Source: Patescibacteria group bacterium
GTDB lineage: Bacteria; Patescibacteriota; Gracilibacteria; JAHISY01
Length of the DNA stretch: 5,076 nucleotides
Direction: 5' to 3'
Assembly: GCA_018817365.1 (NCBI GenBank)
Contig: JAHISY010000094.1
Span: forward strand, 1 to 5,076
This document shows, piece by piece, positions 4,019-5,076 of this stretch (positions are counted from its first letter, which is position 1; the number at the start of each line of letters is the position of its first letter). Both the position numbers and the translations under genes were made by a program. The notes under the pieces were generated by a model that saw only the letters and a list, made by a program, of their open reading frames with translations, had not been told where the DNA came from and did no database searches.

Positions 4019-5076
4019 TTATTTTAGCTGAAGATTGCGGAGAAGCTCGACCAAAATCTCGGTGAACTCATAAACCTCACTCTCCCGAATTTTTTCATTT
4101 GAACGGTGGCATTCTTCCAAATCGCCCGGTCCGAAACCCACCGTCGGAATTCCCCGCGAACGGAGCACTCCCCCGAAAGTGAAAGCCGGCATCCCGATAA
4201 TTTTTGGTTTTCGGTGGGTAACTTTTTGAACCGCGCGCAAAGTTGATTGTACGATCGGAGATTTTTCGAAAGTTTCGGAGGAAGGCAGTTCAGTCAGAAT
4301 TTCGAATTCGAAATTGCGGACTTTCCATTTTCGCACTTCTGCTTTTGCGAGTGTTGTTAATTTCTGCAAAATTTTCGTTTTCGATTCATTCGAGGGGTAG
4401 CGAATGTCGAGCAATGCTTCCGCTTCGCCGGGAATCACATTCGCTGCCTCGCCCGCGTGGAAAGCCCCCACCGAAATCGTCGCTGGCGTGAGCAGCTTCT
4501 CGCGTTTTTTGAATTTCAGTTTCCGAACATTTCGCAAAAAATCTTCAAGAATGAAAATCGCATTTTTAGATTTTTCGGGAATCGATCCGTGCCCCTGCTT
4601 GCCGAATGCGCGAACGCGAAGATGCACCACCCCTTTTTCGGCGATTTCAATCTCGCGATTGTTGCCGCACGAGTCGGGAATCACCGCAGCCACCGGTCGG
4701 AAAATTTTTTTCGCGAGCAAAAAATCCATCCCGAATTTATTCCCCCGCTCCTCGTCGGCGACTGCCGCAAACACGATTTTATTTTTCAGTTTGTTCTCAA
4801 TTTTTTTCAAAATTTTCGTGGCAAGCAGCATCCCCGCGAGCGGCGATTTATTGTCCACCACTCCCCGACCGGTCAAAAAATTTTCTTGCCTCGAGCGAAG
4901 TCGAGATGTCCGAGCAAGTCGAAACGGATCTGTCCGCCACCCCTCCCCTGCCGGCACGATGTCGGAATGCGCCGCGACGAGAATTTCAGGAAGTCGCGGA
5001 TTGCCCAAACTCCACACGAGATTCGTCCGTCCGCCCTGTTTCTCGAATTTTTGAAAGCGAATCCCCCACTTCTTCA
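4019..5076 (-). CDS. M20 family zinc metallopeptidase (DapE/ArgE/PepV type), partial at its N-terminus
   Basis: The frame is open to the right edge, so the true start is outside the window. A GTG at 5017 is internal, because the upstream codons encode family-like KFEKQGGRTNLVWSLG. Numbered from that GTG, metal ligands are visible in AAHSDIVPAGEGW (H17, D19), GRGVVDNK (D55), VADEERG (catalytic E89, metal E90), IPDSCGN (D115) and CHRSNE near the end (H304), so the di-zinc site is complete. A dimerisation lid domain lies between, including GHGSIPEKSKNAI. The substrate is unsettled: succinyl-diaminopimelate, acetylornithine or a dipeptide. The 4-nt gap to ddl suggests an operon and a cell-wall link (DapE or a dipeptidase), which is inference. 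Residues 38-43 (SRLRSR) are repeat-encoded and lengthen the loop between DPF and GRG. Confidence 0.9.
   Translation of the reverse strand, partial: KKWGIRFQKFEKQGGRTNLVWSLGNPRLPEILVAAHSDIVPAGEGWRTDPFRLARTSRLRSRQENFLTGRGVVDNKSPLAGMLLATKILKKIENKLKNKIVFAAVADEERGNKFGMDFLLAKKIFRPVAAVIPDSCGNNREIEIAEKGVVHLRVRAFGKQGHGSIPEKSKNAIFILEDFLRNVRKLKFKKREKLLTPATISVGAFHAGEAANVIPGEAEALLDIRYPSNESKTKILQKLTTLAKAEVRKWKVRNFEFEILTELPSSETFEKSPIVQSTLRAVQKVTHRKPKIIGMPAFTFGGVLRSRGIPTVGFGPGDLEECHRSNEKIRESEVYEFTEILVELLRNLQLK
4889..4906. repeat. Hairpin repeat inside the M20 peptidase gene, encoding SRLRSR
   Basis: In the gene sense it reads TCTCGACTTCGCTCGAGG: the stem CTCGA/TCGAG (4890-4905) surrounds a 6-nt loop. Outer arms CTTGC (4885-4889) and GCAAG (4914-4918) give a second, looser inverted repeat. 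GACTTCGC is shared with the IMPase array, and CTTCGCTC with the intergenic repeat near the tRNA relic. It keeps the reading frame. Confidence 0.7.

Noticed and set aside
4404..5054. Long plus-strand frame (216 codons) opposite the M20 peptidase
   Set aside because: It is antisense to a gene with a complete set of metal ligands, and its Ser/Arg-rich composition is typical of a shadow frame.

Overview
The window looks like a piece of a small bacterial chromosome, possibly of the candidate phyla radiation type. This is an inference with low certainty. It rests on short hairpin-like repeats scattered inside and between genes, tight gene packing, GTG starts, and no visible Shine-Dalgarno sequence before any start I could place. 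All stop codons seen are TAA, and nothing points to a changed genetic code.

Layout: (1) Positions 1-1636, minus strand, hold an AT-richer restriction-modification segment. It has two overlapping methyltransferase genes: a 236-residue subunit with an intact AdoMet motif I, and an Eco57I-type protein, cut by the left edge, with an intact NPPY motif. Each lacks the motif that the other keeps. (2) Positions 1738-2628, plus strand, encode an inositol-monophosphatase family enzyme. Its N-terminus has been lengthened by four in-frame copies of a 24-bp repeat. (3) Positions 2629-2891 hold no protein gene. They contain a broken tRNA-Asn relic interrupted by a hairpin repeat, an intact tRNA-Asn(GUU), and a perfect 13-bp tandem duplication. 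(4) Positions 2892-3083, plus strand, encode a 63-residue single-pass membrane protein of unknown function, apparently read out from the tRNA. (5) Positions 3052-5076, minus strand, hold a two-gene cluster. An M20 metallopeptidase of the DapE/ArgE/PepV type (N-terminus beyond the right edge) is followed after 4 nt by D-alanine-D-alanine ligase. This suggests a link to cell-wall precursors.

The main result of the hunt is that three unrelated housekeeping genes (IMPase, Ddl, M20 peptidase) each carry a short in-frame segment made of related repeats. The shared cores are TTCGACARGCTCA and GACTTCGC/CTTCGCTC. Another related element interrupts the tRNA relic. This resembles the logic of Rickettsia palindromic elements: repeats that spread into coding DNA and are tolerated as extra surface peptide. 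The second result is the complementary motif loss in the two methyltransferase subunits, which suggests one active site split over two polypeptides.
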